Numbered from the stretch's first letter, positions 34,190 through 44,346 are shown. The stretch is DNA of 64,000 nt from Rhodanobacter soli (GCF_040548735.1 NZ_JBEPSD010000001.1:1736001-1800000), one strand, 5' to 3'. Numbers and translations are program-made. The notes: generated by a model not told the origin, from the sequence alone.

Positions 34190-35221
34190 CTAGACCGTCT
34201 CGGTCACCTTGTTGAGGTGCGGCGGCACGTCGGGGTTGAAGCCACGGCGTAGCGACAAGGCACTGGCGGCGCGATAGAAGCTCTGGATGATCAGCAGCGG
34301 CGTGCATAGCGCAGGCAACCCGCTCGGCACCGGCAGCATGCCGCTGCCGTGGCGGCCGGGTGCGGCCACGAACACCTGTGCGCCGCGGCCGCGGAACTCG
34401 TCGGCCACGGCCAGCGTGCCGGCCAGGGTGTCGTCGTCCTGGGCGAAGCACAGCACCGGGAAGTCGGGACCAACCAGGGCCATCGGGCCATGCTTCACCT
34501 CGGCGGCACTGAACGCCTCGGCGTGCAGGCCGCAGGTTTCCTTGAACTTCAGCGCCGCCTCCAGCGCGATGCCGAGGCCGTAGCCGCGACCGACCACGAA
34601 CAGGTTGTGTGCATGGACGAGGCCTTCGCTCAGCGCCGACCAGTCCGCATCCCAGCCGCTGCGCAGCGCATCCGGCAGCGCCTGCAGAGCGGCGCCCAGC
34701 TCGACGTCGCCGCGCCAGCGCGCGCACAGGTGCAGCACCGCGGCCAGCGCGGCGATGTAGCTCTTGGTCGCCGCCACGCTGCGCTCCGACCCCGCGTGCA
34801 GCGGGATCACCGTGTCGGCCAGCGCCGCCAGCGGCGAATCCTCGACATTCACCAGTGCCACCACGCGCGCACCGGCGATCTTCGCCGCCTGCGCATTGCG
34901 CAACAGGTCGGGACTCTTGCCCGATTGCGAGATCGCGATGAACAGCGCGCCCTGCCACTGCTGCTCGGCCGCATAGACCGAGGTGACCGACGGCGACGCC
35001 GACGCGGTGGCGATGCCCAGCTGGGTCTCGAACACGTACTTCGCATACGCCGCGGCGTGGTCGGAGCTGCCGCGCGCGCAGGTGACGATGAAGCGCGGCG
35101 GCTGCGCGCGCAGCTCCCGCGCCAGCGCACTCACCACCGCCTCGTTCGCGGCGAACTGGCGCGCGACCACCGCGGCAGACTCGTGCGCCTCCTGGTACAT
35201 CAAGGTGTCGCGGGGGTCCAT
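34190..35221 (-). CDS. nagB-II: glucosamine-6-phosphate deaminase NagB-II (SIS-domain type)
   Basis: Double SIS-domain protein, 343 residues, related to the isomerase half of GlmS. It should convert glucosamine-6-phosphate to fructose-6-phosphate and ammonia, replacing the classical NagB that is absent here. Seen: TCARGSSDHAAAYAKYVFE (sugar-phosphate site of SIS 1), AISQSGKSPD, then the second SIS domain with VVGRGYGLGIALEAALKFKETCGLHAEAFSAAEVKHGP. No glutaminase domain is present. Gap to nagA is nine bases and to nagR nine bases, so the three form one operon. Confidence 0.93.
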   Translation of the reverse strand: MDPRDTLMYQEAHESAAVVARQFAANEAVVSALARELRAQPPRFIVTCARGSSDHAAAYAKYVFETQLGIATASASPSVTSVYAAEQQWQGALFIAISQSGKSPDLLRNAQAAKIAGARVVALVNVEDSPLAALADTVIPLHAGSERSVAATKSYIAALAAVLHLCARWRGDVELGAALQALPDALRSGWDADWSALSEGLVHAHNLFVVGRGYGLGIALEAALKFKETCGLHAEAFSAAEVKHGPMALVGPDFPVLCFAQDDDTLAGTLAVADEFRGRGAQVFVAAPGRHGSGMLPVPSGLPALCTPLLIIQSFYRAASALSLRRGFNPDVPPHLNKVTETV

Positions 35222-35230
35222 ATCGATCCT

Positions 35231-35983
35231 TCAGTCGGTCTGCAGTTCGGCGACGAAATCGTAGATGTCGCCGCGATACCAGGAACAGGTGAACTCGACC
35301 ACGCGGCCGTCGTCCAGAAAACTGCGCCGCTCGATGCTCAGCCCCGCACTGCCCACGTTGACGTGCAGCAGCCGCGCCTGCTGCGCGTTCAGCGATACCG
35401 CGCGCAGCCGCTGCAGTGCACGGCGCGGGCGCGCGTTGAGCTTCTCCAGCGCCTCGTACAGCGAGTCGTGCACCAGCAGCGGATCGGGCAGCACGCTGGC
35501 CGGCACCACGCTGCGCTCGATCGCCAGCGGTTCGTCCTGGCCGTAGCGCACGCGGTGCAGGCGCACCACCAGCGAGCCGGGCGACAGGTTCAGCGCCATC
35601 GATTCCTCCGGCGTCACCTCGCCGATGCCGCGCTCGAAAAACTCGGAACGCGGCGACAGGCCGCGCTCGCGCAGGTCCTCGGTGAAGCTGGTCAGCCGCG
35701 ACATCGGCTTGACGATGCGCTCGGCGATGAAGGTGCCGGCGCCATGGCGCTGGGTCAGCAGGCCTTCCTCGACCAGGCCGGCGATCGCCTTGCGCACCGT
35801 CACCCGCGACAGCTTCAGCGCCTGCGACAGGTCGCGCTCGCTGGGCAGCGCCTGGCCCGGCTCGATGTCGCGGTGCTCGACGATGTTGCGGATCGCCCGG
35901 CGCAGGCGCAGGTAGGCCAGCGGCTGATGCGTGGCCGGATCGCGGCAGATCCGGCGGTATTCGTTGGCGAGGGCAGCTTCCAT
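35231..35983 (-). CDS. nagR: GntR/HutC-family repressor NagR
   Basis: Regulator of 250 residues: winged helix (about 22-90; LPSERDLSQALKLSRVTVRKAIAGLVEEGLLTQRHGAGTFI-type text) and a UTRA ligand domain (about 95-245). HutC/DasR/NagR proteins bind glucosamine-6-phosphate or GlcNAc-6-phosphate (family knowledge). Start MEAALANEY at 35983 fits the family; an upstream frame to 36115 would add 44 residues without similarity. It is the first gene of the nag operon and divergent from zwf, so it may bind in the shared 322-base gap and link amino-sugar use with the Entner-Doudoroff genes. Confidence 0.88.
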   Translation of the reverse strand: MEAALANEYRRICRDPATHQPLAYLRLRRAIRNIVEHRDIEPGQALPSERDLSQALKLSRVTVRKAIAGLVEEGLLTQRHGAGTFIAERIVKPMSRLTSFTEDLRERGLSPRSEFFERGIGEVTPEESMALNLSPGSLVVRLHRVRYGQDEPLAIERSVVPASVLPDPLLVHDSLYEALEKLNARPRRALQRLRAVSLNAQQARLLHVNVGSAGLSIERRSFLDDGRVVEFTCSWYRGDIYDFVAELQTD

Positions 35984-36105
35984 GCGGCGAACGATACCAA
36001 TAGCGAACCACTGGCCGCAAGCCCGCCTCTGGCCCCGCTCGAAAGTCGTGCCCGGGCCGGCATCCGGAAAGGCGAGGCGCCACGGAACGACTTGTCTTGT
36101 CGTCT

Positions 36106-36170
36106 CCCCGTGCAAGCAGGGTCAGGCATCCCCGGCAGCCCGAGGTCGCTGCCCTGCTTGCGTATGGGGA
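36106..36170. promoter_or_regulatory. long-arm inverted repeat in the nagR-zwf gap
   Basis: GCAAGCAGGG (36112-36121) is matched by CCCTGCTTGC (36152-36161) with a 30-base loop, and the flanks extend the pairing (CCCC at 36106-36109, GGGG at 36166-36169). It could be a cruciform, an old terminator or an attenuator. The rest of 35984-36305 holds no coding frame; ATACCA (35994-35999) is another half-site-like element close to nagR. Confidence 0.45.
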
Positions 36171-36220
36171 ATGAGGTCGTGGGGCTGTCGATGAATTCGT
36201 ATGCAGACCCGTAGTCGATC

Positions 36221-36239
36221 TGGTATTTCACTGGTACCA
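36221..36239. promoter_or_regulatory. candidate NagR-type operator upstream of zwf
   Basis: TGGTATTTCACTGGTACCA: inverted arms TGGTA and TACCA with a 9-base spacer, plus the 8-base palindrome TGGTACCA inside it, and a direct repeat of TGGTA 11 bases apart. DasR/NagR-type regulators bind TGGT...ACCA palindromes (family knowledge), so it may be a NagR site. It lies 67-85 bases before the zwf GTG start. Confidence 0.45.
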
Positions 36240-36305
36240 TCGACAAAACCCGGGTATCGCGCCATCCGGCCCTGCCCGCCATTCGGCATCGTCTGAGGTG
36301 TTCGC

Positions 36306-37769
36306 GTGACTGCTTCCTCCCAATCGGTCGAACCGTTCGACCTGGTGATCTTCGGCGGCACCGGCGATCTCGCCGTGCGCAAGCTTCTGCCGGCCCTGTT
36401 CCACCGCTTCCTCGACGGCCAGATCCCGGCCAGCAGCCGCATCGTCGGCATCGCCCGCGAGGCGCTGGACGACGACGGCTACCGCGCGCAGCTGCGTGAA
36501 GCGCTGATCGGCGTGTGCGCGGCGGCGCAGCTCGACGTGTTCCTGCAGCAGGTGTTCTACCGCCCGCTGGACGCGCGCAAGGACGAGGGCTGGGACGATT
36601 TCGCCGCCCTCATCGGCAACCGGCCCGACCATATCCGCGTGTTCTACCTGTCCACTTCGCCGGAACTGTTCGTCGACATCTGCAACCGGCTGGGCCAGTA
36701 CAAGCTCAACGAAGGCGCCTCGCGGGTGGTGCTGGAGAAACCGATCGGGCGCGACCTGGCCAGCGCGAACCAGATCAACGATGCGGTCGGCAAGGTCTTC
36801 AACGAATCGCAGACCTTCCGCATCGACCACTACCTCGGCAAGGAGACCGTGCAGAACCTGCTGGTGCTGCGCTTCGGCAACGCGCTGTTCGAGCCGCTGT
36901 GGAACGCCGGGCACATCGACCACGTGCAGATCACCGTGGCCGAAACCCTCGGCGTCGGCCATCGCGGCGCCTACTACGACCGTGCCGGCGCGCTGCGCGA
37001 CATGGTGCAGAACCACATGCTGCAGCTGCTGTGCATGGTGGCGATGGAGCCGCCGTCGTCGCTGGCGCCCGACGCGGTACGCGACGAGAAACTGAAGGTG
37101 CTGCACTCGCTGAAGCCCATCGACGACAGCAATGCCGCCCAACTCACCGTGCGCGGCCAGTACCGCGCCGGCGTGGCCGAGGGCGCCAGCGTGCCGGGCT
37201 ATCCGGATGAGCTGGGCAACAGCAAGTCGAACACCGAGACCTTCGTGGCGCTGAAGGCGGAGATCGCGAACTGGCGCTGGGCCGGCGTGCCGTTCTACCT
37301 GCGCACCGGCAAGCGGCTGCCGAGCCGGGTGTCGGAGATCGTGGTGACCTTCAAGCCGGTGCCGCACTCGATCTTCAGCCCCGACGCCGGCACCTTGTCG
37401 CAAAACCGGCTGGTGCTGCGGCTGCAGCCGGACGAAGGCGTGAAACTGTGGCTGACCATCAAGCACCCCGGCCCCGGCGGCCTGCGCCTGCGCCATGTGC
37501 CGCTGGACATGAGCTTCGCCGAGGCGTTCGGCGTGCAGCAGCCGGATGCGTACGAACGCCTGCTGCTCGACGTGGTGCGCGGCAACCCCACCCTGTTCAT
37601 GCGCCGCGACGAAGTGGAAGCGGCATGGCGCTGGGCCGGCCCGATCCTGGCCGCCTGGGCCGACAGCGGCGAGGCGCCGCGGCCATACACCGCCGGCAGC
37701 TGGGGCCCGAGCGCCGCCGTGGCGCTGATCGAGCGCGATGGCCGCACCTGGAACGAGGACAGTGAGTAG
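36306..37769 (+). CDS. zwf: glucose-6-phosphate 1-dehydrogenase
   Basis: Oxidises glucose-6-phosphate to 6-phosphogluconolactone, making NADPH or NADH; first step of the Entner-Doudoroff route. 487 residues. NADP site GGTGDLAVRK at 17-26; active-site signature RIDHYLGKE at 172-180; KRLPSR in the C-terminal domain. GTG start at 36306 with GAGGTG six bases upstream. First gene of zwf-pgl-edd-eda, with a 106-base gap to pgl. Divergent from nagR across a shared control region. Confidence 0.97.
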   Translation: MTASSQSVEPFDLVIFGGTGDLAVRKLLPALFHRFLDGQIPASSRIVGIAREALDDDGYRAQLREALIGVCAAAQLDVFLQQVFYRPLDARKDEGWDDFAALIGNRPDHIRVFYLSTSPELFVDICNRLGQYKLNEGASRVVLEKPIGRDLASANQINDAVGKVFNESQTFRIDHYLGKETVQNLLVLRFGNALFEPLWNAGHIDHVQITVAETLGVGHRGAYYDRAGALRDMVQNHMLQLLCMVAMEPPSSLAPDAVRDEKLKVLHSLKPIDDSNAAQLTVRGQYRAGVAEGASVPGYPDELGNSKSNTETFVALKAEIANWRWAGVPFYLRTGKRLPSRVSEIVVTFKPVPHSIFSPDAGTLSQNRLVLRLQPDEGVKLWLTIKHPGPGGLRLRHVPLDMSFAEAFGVQQPDAYERLLLDVVRGNPTLFMRRDEVEAAWRWAGPILAAWADSGEAPRPYTAGSWGPSAAVALIERDGRTWNEDSE

Positions 37770-37875
37770 GCCGCGTTTACCGGCGCTTCACCCGACCGCG
37801 CCGTTGCGTGCGGCAGACTGGCGCTCCCTTCCCCACGATGCGCGCGGCCACACCTGACCCGTCGCGACAGCTGCC

Positions 37876-38589
37876 ATGACCACCCATCTGAACGTCACCA
37901 CGCACAGCTTCACCGATTGCCGCGCGCAGGCCATGGCATTGGCCGAACGCGTCGCCGAACGCCTGCGCAGCGGATTGGCCGAACGCGGCCACGCCGTGCT
38001 GGCGGTTTCCGGCGGCAGCACGCCGAAGGATTTCTTCGCCCGCCTGTCGCGCGAGAAACTCGATTGGGCCAGGGTCCAGGTGACCCTGGTCGACGAACGC
38101 TGGGTGGCGGACACCGACGAACGTTCGAATGCACGGCTGGTGAAGTCGCTGCTGCTGCAGCACGCCGCCGGCGCTGCGCAGTTCATTCCGCTGTACACCG
38201 GCGACGCCACCCCCGAAACCGGGCGGGCCAGCGCCAACGCGCGCATCGACGCGCTGCCGCTGCCGTTCGACGCCGTGGTGCTGGGCATGGGCGACGACGG
38301 CCACACCGCCTCGTTCTTCCCCGGCGGCGACCACCTGGCCGAGGCACTGGATCTGGACGGCCGCGCCCGTGTGCTGCCGATGCATGCGCCCGGCGCTGGC
38401 GAACCGCGCATCACGCTGAGCCTGCCGACGCTGCTGGAAACGCGCGCGCTGTACCTGCTGGTGGCCGGCGAGAAGAAACGCGACCTGCTTGCCGACGCGC
38501 GGCTCGGCCTCGGCGCCGCACGGGACTACCCGGTGCGCGCGGTGCTGACCCAGCAACGCGTGCCGGTGGCGGTGTACTGGTGCCCATGA
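37876..38589 (+). CDS. pgl: 6-phosphogluconolactonase
   Basis: Hydrolyses 6-phosphogluconolactone to 6-phosphogluconate; 237 residues, DevB/Pgl type. Diagnostic parts: VLAVSGGSTPKDFFARLS near 40, VTLVDERWV near 75 and VVLGMGDDGHTASFFPGG near 137, holding the catalytic His. Second gene of the Entner-Doudoroff operon; the 104 bases that follow contain an inverted repeat. Confidence 0.95.
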   Translation: MTTHLNVTTHSFTDCRAQAMALAERVAERLRSGLAERGHAVLAVSGGSTPKDFFARLSREKLDWARVQVTLVDERWVADTDERSNARLVKSLLLQHAAGAAQFIPLYTGDATPETGRASANARIDALPLPFDAVVLGMGDDGHTASFFPGGDHLAEALDLDGRARVLPMHAPGAGEPRITLSLPTLLETRALYLLVAGEKKRDLLADARLGLGAARDYPVRAVLTQQRVPVAVYWCP

Positions 38590-38593
38590 AGGC

Positions 38594-38683
38594 GAGAAGC
38601 GAGCGACGAGGAGTGAGAGGTGAGAGGAATGCACCGACCACTTGCGCCCCCGCTCACTTCTCGCTCCTCTCCACTCACTTCTG
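38594..38683. repeat. imperfect purine/pyrimidine inverted repeat between pgl and edd
   Basis: Left arm 38594-38628 (GAGAAGCGAGCGACGAGGAG and on) and right arm 38651-38683 (CGCTCACTTCTCGCTCCTCT and on) are imperfect reverse complements: one arm is all-purine-rich, the other pyrimidine-rich. It fills the pgl-edd gap and can fold into a long hairpin in the message. It is a different family from the CCTCCCC element found further along the operon. Confidence 0.7.
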
Positions 38684-38693
38684 GATTTGAATC

Positions 38694-40511
<1,818 letters not shown>

Positions 40512-40518
40512 CTCTACT

Positions 40519-40618
40519 CCCTCCCCTGCTGTGCAGGGGAGGGTCGGGGTGGGGTGCTCTTGATCTCACCGCCAGCCCGAGCAACCCCTCCCAGCCTCCC
40601 CCTGCGCGCAGGGGGAGG
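40519..40618. repeat. intergenic hairpin repeat, copy 2
   Basis: Same element as at 8515-8616: hairpins CCCTCCCCTGC (40519-40529/40533-40543) and CCTCCCCCTGC (40595-40605/40608-40618), with GCTCTTGATCT in the middle. The middle hairpin of copy 1 is not closed here. It lies between edd and eda, again inside an operon and in the same orientation relative to transcription. Confidence 0.85.
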
Positions 40619-40640
40619 AGCCAAAAAGACGGAGCCTCAC

Positions 40641-41297
40641 GTGACCAGCCTCATCGAACAGAAGCAGCAGCAAGTCGAAACCCTCATGCGGCTGGCGCCG
40701 GTGATCCCGGTGGTGATCATCGACGACGCGAAGGCCGCGGTGCCGATGGCGCGCGCGCTGGTCGCCGGCGGCATTCCGACGATCGAGGTCACCCTGCGCA
40801 CGAGCGCCGCACTGGAGGCGATCCGTGCGATCGCCGCCGAGGTGGAAGGCGCCGTCGTCGGCTGCGGCACCGCGCTCACCGCGCGCGACCTGCAGGCCGC
40901 GCTGCAGGCCGGCGCCCGCTTCGCCGTGTCGCCCGGCACCTCGCCGCGCCTGCTCGACGCGGCCGACGACAGCGAACTGCCGCTGCTGCCCGGCGTGGCC
41001 ACCGCCAGCGAGGCGATGGCCCTGCTCGAACGCGGCTATCGCCACCTGAAGTTTTTCCCCGCGGTGCCGGCCGGCGGCACCAAGCTGCTCGGCGCCTGGG
41101 CCAGCCCGCTGCCGCAGATCCGCTTCTGCCCCACCGGCGGCATCAGCCTGAGCAGCGCACCCGACTTCCTCGCCCTGCCGAACGTGCTCTGCGTCGGCGG
41201 CTCCTGGCTCACTCCCGCCGACAAGCTCGCCGCCGGCGACTGGGCCGGCATCGAGTTGCTGGCGCGCGAGGCAGCCGGCTTGCGCCGGGCGGACTGA
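40641..41297 (+). CDS. eda: 2-dehydro-3-deoxy-phosphogluconate aldolase
   Basis: Class I aldolase splitting KDPG to pyruvate and glyceraldehyde-3-phosphate, 218 residues. The Schiff-base Lys is K137 in HLKFFPA; E49 and R53 in IEVTLRT complete the active site; the phosphate loop CPTGGIS is seen near 168. GTG start at 40641 with GGAG six bases upstream; the longer open frame runs into the repeat. Last gene of the operon. Confidence 0.96.
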   Translation: MTSLIEQKQQQVETLMRLAPVIPVVIIDDAKAAVPMARALVAGGIPTIEVTLRTSAALEAIRAIAAEVEGAVVGCGTALTARDLQAALQAGARFAVSPGTSPRLLDAADDSELPLLPGVATASEAMALLERGYRHLKFFPAVPAGGTKLLGAWASPLPQIRFCPTGGISLSSAPDFLALPNVLCVGGSWLTPADKLAAGDWAGIELLAREAAGLRRAD

Positions 41298-41388
41298 CGA
41301 CGGCCTGGCCGCGCGATACCGGGTAAGGTTCCCCCTTGCATATGTTCGCGCCATCGGCGCGAGTCCTCACCGGCAAGGATGGAAACAC

Positions 41389-42210
41389 TTGAATATCGGA
41401 CCGCTGGCCCTCTCGTCGGCCCTGCTGGCGCTGCTGTTCGGCATCATTGCCGCGCTCGCCACCGCCGGCTTTCTGGCCAGGCGCGGCTACGCCGACGCCG
41501 GCAATGCGTTGTACCTGACGCTCGGCCTCGGCCTGCTCGGCGCGCGTGCCGCTTACGTAACCGGCTGGTGGCCGCAGTACGTGCAGCAGCCGAGCAGCAT
41601 GCTGAACATCCGCGACGGCGGTTTCGATCCGATCGCCGGTGCGCTCGGGCTGGTCGTGGCGGCGTTGCTGATCGGCTGGCGCAAGCCATCACTGCGTCGA
41701 CCGCTGGCTGCCGGTGTGACCGTCGGCATCGCGGCATGGGCGTTCGCCGGACTGGTCGCGTACAAGCTGAGCACGACCACCCATCCCGGCTTGCCGGCCC
41801 TGCTGCTGAGCGACCTGGACGGCCGCGACGTGGCCCTGGAAAAGCTGCGCGGCCAGCCCACCGTGATCAACCTGTGGGCGACCTGGTGCGGTCCGTGCCG
41901 GCGCGAGATGCCGGTGCTGGCCGAGGCGCAGCGGGCGATGCCGCAGATCCGCTTCGTGTTCGCCGACCAGGGCGAATCGGCGGCCGCGGTGAAGCAGTTC
42001 ATGCAGGTGCAGCGGCTGGCGCTGGACAACGTGCTGATCGACGGCAACCTGCAGCTGTCGAACCACTACAACGCCCGCGGCTACCCGACCACCTTGTTCC
42101 TCGATACCGACGGTCGCCTGCGCGACATGCACATCGGCGAGTTGTCGCGCGCCACGCTGGCCGACCGCCTGCAGCGGATCCGTTCGCCAGATGCAGCGGC
42201 GCCCCGCTGA
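41389..42210 (+). CDS. Lgt-like membrane domain fused to a TlpA-type thioredoxin domain
   Basis: 273 residues. Residues 1-125 hold about four membrane segments with text like that of prolipoprotein diacylglyceryl transferase (LGARAAYVTGWWPQYV, then NIRDGGFDPIAGALGL). Residues about 130-265 are a thioredoxin fold with WC167-G-P-C170 and the cis-Pro region GYPTTLFLD. It should reduce or make disulfides in the periplasm, anchored by the membrane part. The TTG start at 41389 follows AAGGATGG. Gap of 53 bases to the DUF998 gene. Whether the membrane part keeps any transferase activity is unknown. Confidence 0.87.
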   Translation: MNIGPLALSSALLALLFGIIAALATAGFLARRGYADAGNALYLTLGLGLLGARAAYVTGWWPQYVQQPSSMLNIRDGGFDPIAGALGLVVAALLIGWRKPSLRRPLAAGVTVGIAAWAFAGLVAYKLSTTTHPGLPALLLSDLDGRDVALEKLRGQPTVINLWATWCGPCRREMPVLAEAQRAMPQIRFVFADQGESAAAVKQFMQVQRLALDNVLIDGNLQLSNHYNARGYPTTLFLDTDGRLRDMHIGELSRATLADRLQRIRSPDAAAPR

Positions 42211-42263
42211 CCGCGCCGCCGCCATCTCCACGCGAGCGACTCAACCGCCACCAGGTGAGGTCC

Positions 42264-42899
42264 ATGGACAACCCAGATCCGTCCGCGCATCCCAACGCCT
42301 CGACCAGCCGCGCGCTCGGCAACATCGCGCTGGCCGGCCTGCTGGTCTTCAGCATCGTCGCCGTGGCCGTGCAGGTACTGCGCAGCGACCTGGACTGGAT
42401 GGACGCCCCGCTCAGCTTCTACCTGCTGGATGCCTACGGCCACTGGCTGCAGGCGGCATACATCGTGCTGGCGTCGGCGCTGGCCGCGCTTGGCGCGGGT
42501 TACTACCTTGCGTTGCGGGACGGACGCCGCAGCGCGGCGCCATGGTTGCTGTTCGTCTGCGCCGGCGTCGGCCTGTGCGCGACCGCGCTGGCGCACAGTA
42601 ACCTGCCCGGCCGCGCGCCCACGCTGGAAGGCTTCGTGCACGGCATCGCGGCACAGACGGCGTTCCTGTGCGTCAGCGTGGCGATGCTGTTGCAGTCGTG
42701 GTGGCTGCGCGCCAACCCGCGCTGGCGTTCGCGCTTCGCGCCGGCGTTCGCGCTGGCGCTGGCCTGCTTCGCGGGGATCTGGGTGGATGCGCTGTGGCAC
42801 GGCATGCCGCGCGGGCTGGAACAGCGGCTGGTGATCGCGCTGATCCTGGCGTGGCTGCTGCTGGCGGCGAACTGGCTGCGGCGCCAGCGTGCCGCTTGA
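42264..42899 (+). CDS. DUF998-like six-helix membrane protein
   Basis: Inner-membrane protein, 211 residues, six hydrophobic segments, with AHSNLPGRAPTLEGFVHGIAA in a loop, typical of DUF998 proteins. Function unknown. Start ATG 42264 follows AGGTGAGG. It may be co-transcribed with the thioredoxin gene and converges on the ECF sigma gene, the two stops being eight bases apart. Confidence 0.75.
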   Translation: MDNPDPSAHPNASTSRALGNIALAGLLVFSIVAVAVQVLRSDLDWMDAPLSFYLLDAYGHWLQAAYIVLASALAALGAGYYLALRDGRRSAAPWLLFVCAGVGLCATALAHSNLPGRAPTLEGFVHGIAAQTAFLCVSVAMLLQSWWLRANPRWRSRFAPAFALALACFAGIWVDALWHGMPRGLEQRLVIALILAWLLLAANWLRRQRAA

Positions 42900-42907
42900 A
42901 AGACGCC

Positions 42908-43609
42908 TTACGCCGTTTCGGCCTCCAGCCGCGCCATCACCGCGTCGGCGACGCGGGCGCAGCGCTGGCCCATGAACGGGAACGCCTCGCTCATGGTCGC
43001 GGCCAGGGTGCCCTGCAGCGACGTGCGCAATAGCCGGCGCGCGCGGTGCAGGCGGGTCTTCACCGTCTCCGGCTTGATCGCCAGCAGGCTGGCGGTCTCC
43101 TCGACCGAGCATTCCTCGACTTCGCGCATCATGTAGACGGTGCGGAATGATTCGGGCAGTTCGTCAATGGCGTGTTCGAGCAGGTGGCGGATCTGTGCGC
43201 GGGCGGCGGACACCGCCGGATCCTCGCTGCCGAATTTCGAGGGGAACTGGATGATCTGGTGGGTATCGTCCGCCGCCGCGTCGACCTGCTCCAGGCCGAC
43301 CATGGTGTGGCGCTTGCGCAGCCGGCCGCGCGCCTCGTTCAGCACGATGCTGGTCAGCCAGGTCAGCAACGTCGAGTCGCCACGGAACGAATCCAGCTTG
43401 TGATAGGCACGCATATACGATTCCTGCAGCACGTCTTCCGCTTCCGAATCCTCGCCAATCACCGCACGCGCGACGCGGAACAGCCGCTGGTTGCAGCGCT
43501 GCATGATGTGGCGGAACGCCTCGCGATGGCCGTCGCGGACCTGCGCCACCAGCGCGTGGTCGTCCAGCGCGGCGTAATCGACGGGTGCAACATGGGCATG
43601 GGCTGACAT
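42908..43609 (-). CDS. ECF-type RNA polymerase sigma factor without adjacent anti-sigma
   Basis: 233 residues. Region 2 is at about 22-92 (EDVLQESYMRAYHKLDSFRGDSTLLTWL-type text) and region 4 at about 145-200 (ELPESFRTVYMMREVEECSVEETASLLAIKPETVKTRLHRAR). A C-terminal tail of about 35 residues with FPFMGQRCARVADAVMARL goes beyond region 4 and contains one Cys. No anti-sigma gene is next to it. AAAGGAG precedes the start. Its own promoter (43629-43660) is nearly identical to that of folE just upstream, so it probably activates itself and folE. Confidence 0.9.
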   Translation of the reverse strand: MSAHAHVAPVDYAALDDHALVAQVRDGHREAFRHIMQRCNQRLFRVARAVIGEDSEAEDVLQESYMRAYHKLDSFRGDSTLLTWLTSIVLNEARGRLRKRHTMVGLEQVDAAADDTHQIIQFPSKFGSEDPAVSAARAQIRHLLEHAIDELPESFRTVYMMREVEECSVEETASLLAIKPETVKTRLHRARRLLRTSLQGTLAATMSEAFPFMGQRCARVADAVMARLEAETA

Positions 43610-43628
43610 GGCTTTCTCCTTTTACACC

Positions 43629-43660
43629 TGATCCGATGCTGCGAGGTGGCCCGAGGTTCC
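43629..43660 (-). promoter_or_regulatory. ECF-type promoter of the sigma factor gene
   Basis: Minus-strand reading: -35 GGAACC (43660-43655), 19-base spacer, CGGATCA (43635-43629). The longer blocks CGGGAACCTCG and TCGGATCAG are identical at the folE promoter with the same spacing. It begins five bases after the folE stop. Confidence 0.8.
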
Positions 43661-43664
43661 CGGG

Positions 43665-44288
43665 TCAGCCGGCCAGCGTGGCCAGGATCTCGGTGCGGCG
43701 CGGTTCCTGCGCAAATTCGCCGAGCAGGCGCCGGGTCTGCATCGACACGCCGTGCAGGCGCACGCCGCGCGAGGACAGGCATTCGTGGCTGGCCTGCACG
43801 ATCACCGCCACGCCGCGCGGGTGCAGCACCTGGGCCAGGGTATCGGCGATCTCCACGGTGAGCCGCTCCTGGATCTGCAGGCGCCGGCCGAACGCCTCGA
43901 CCAGCCGCGCCAGCTTGGAGATGCCGACCACGCGCTGGTTCGGCAGGTAGGCGATATGCACCACGCCGCGGATCGCCGCCATATGGTGTTCGCAGGTCGA
44001 CTGCAGCGGGATGTCGCGCAGGATGACCAACTCGTCGTAGCCGCCGACTTCGCCGAAGGTGCGGCTAAGCAGGCCGGCCGGGTCCTGCCGGTAGCCGGCG
44101 AACCATTCCTCGTACGCACGCACCACGCGCGCCGGCGTGGCCAGCAAGCCTTCGCGCGCGGGTTCGTCGCCGGCCCAGCGGATCAGCGTGCGCACGGCAG
44201 CTTCCGCCTCGGCACGCGTGGGGCGGGGAGTTTCGCCGGCCGGCATCGGCGCAGCAGTTGAAGCGATGGTTTGATCGAGTTCGAGCAT
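43665..44288 (-). CDS. folE: GTP cyclohydrolase I
   Basis: Converts GTP to 7,8-dihydroneopterin triphosphate, entry to folate and tetrahydrobiopterin. 207 residues. Zinc ligands C99, H102 (in CEHH) and C170 (in QASHEC) have exactly the E. coli spacing (71 residues between Cys ligands); RTEILATL closes the protein. Start MLELDQ at 44288 has no clear ribosome site; MPAGET 14 codons on is an alternative. It lies directly upstream of the sigma gene on the same strand, under a matching ECF-type promoter, so pterin synthesis may be part of a stress response. Confidence 0.94.
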   Translation of the reverse strand: MLELDQTIASTAAPMPAGETPRPTRAEAEAAVRTLIRWAGDEPAREGLLATPARVVRAYEEWFAGYRQDPAGLLSRTFGEVGGYDELVILRDIPLQSTCEHHMAAIRGVVHIAYLPNQRVVGISKLARLVEAFGRRLQIQERLTVEIADTLAQVLHPRGVAVIVQASHECLSSRGVRLHGVSMQTRRLLGEFAQEPRRTEILATLAG

Positions 44289-44314
44289 GGGAGAGGTTTC
44301 GCTGGGGTGACAGC

Positions 44315-44346
44315 TGATCCGACGCAGGCGCCGCGTTCGAGGTTCC
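44315..44346 (-). promoter_or_regulatory. ECF-type promoter of folE
   Basis: Minus-strand reading: -35 GGAACC (44346-44341), 19-base spacer, CGGATCA (44321-44315). Same core and spacing as 43629-43660. A further GGAACC at 44369-44374 on the plus strand could serve the DUF4142 gene, but its -10 does not match. Confidence 0.8.
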
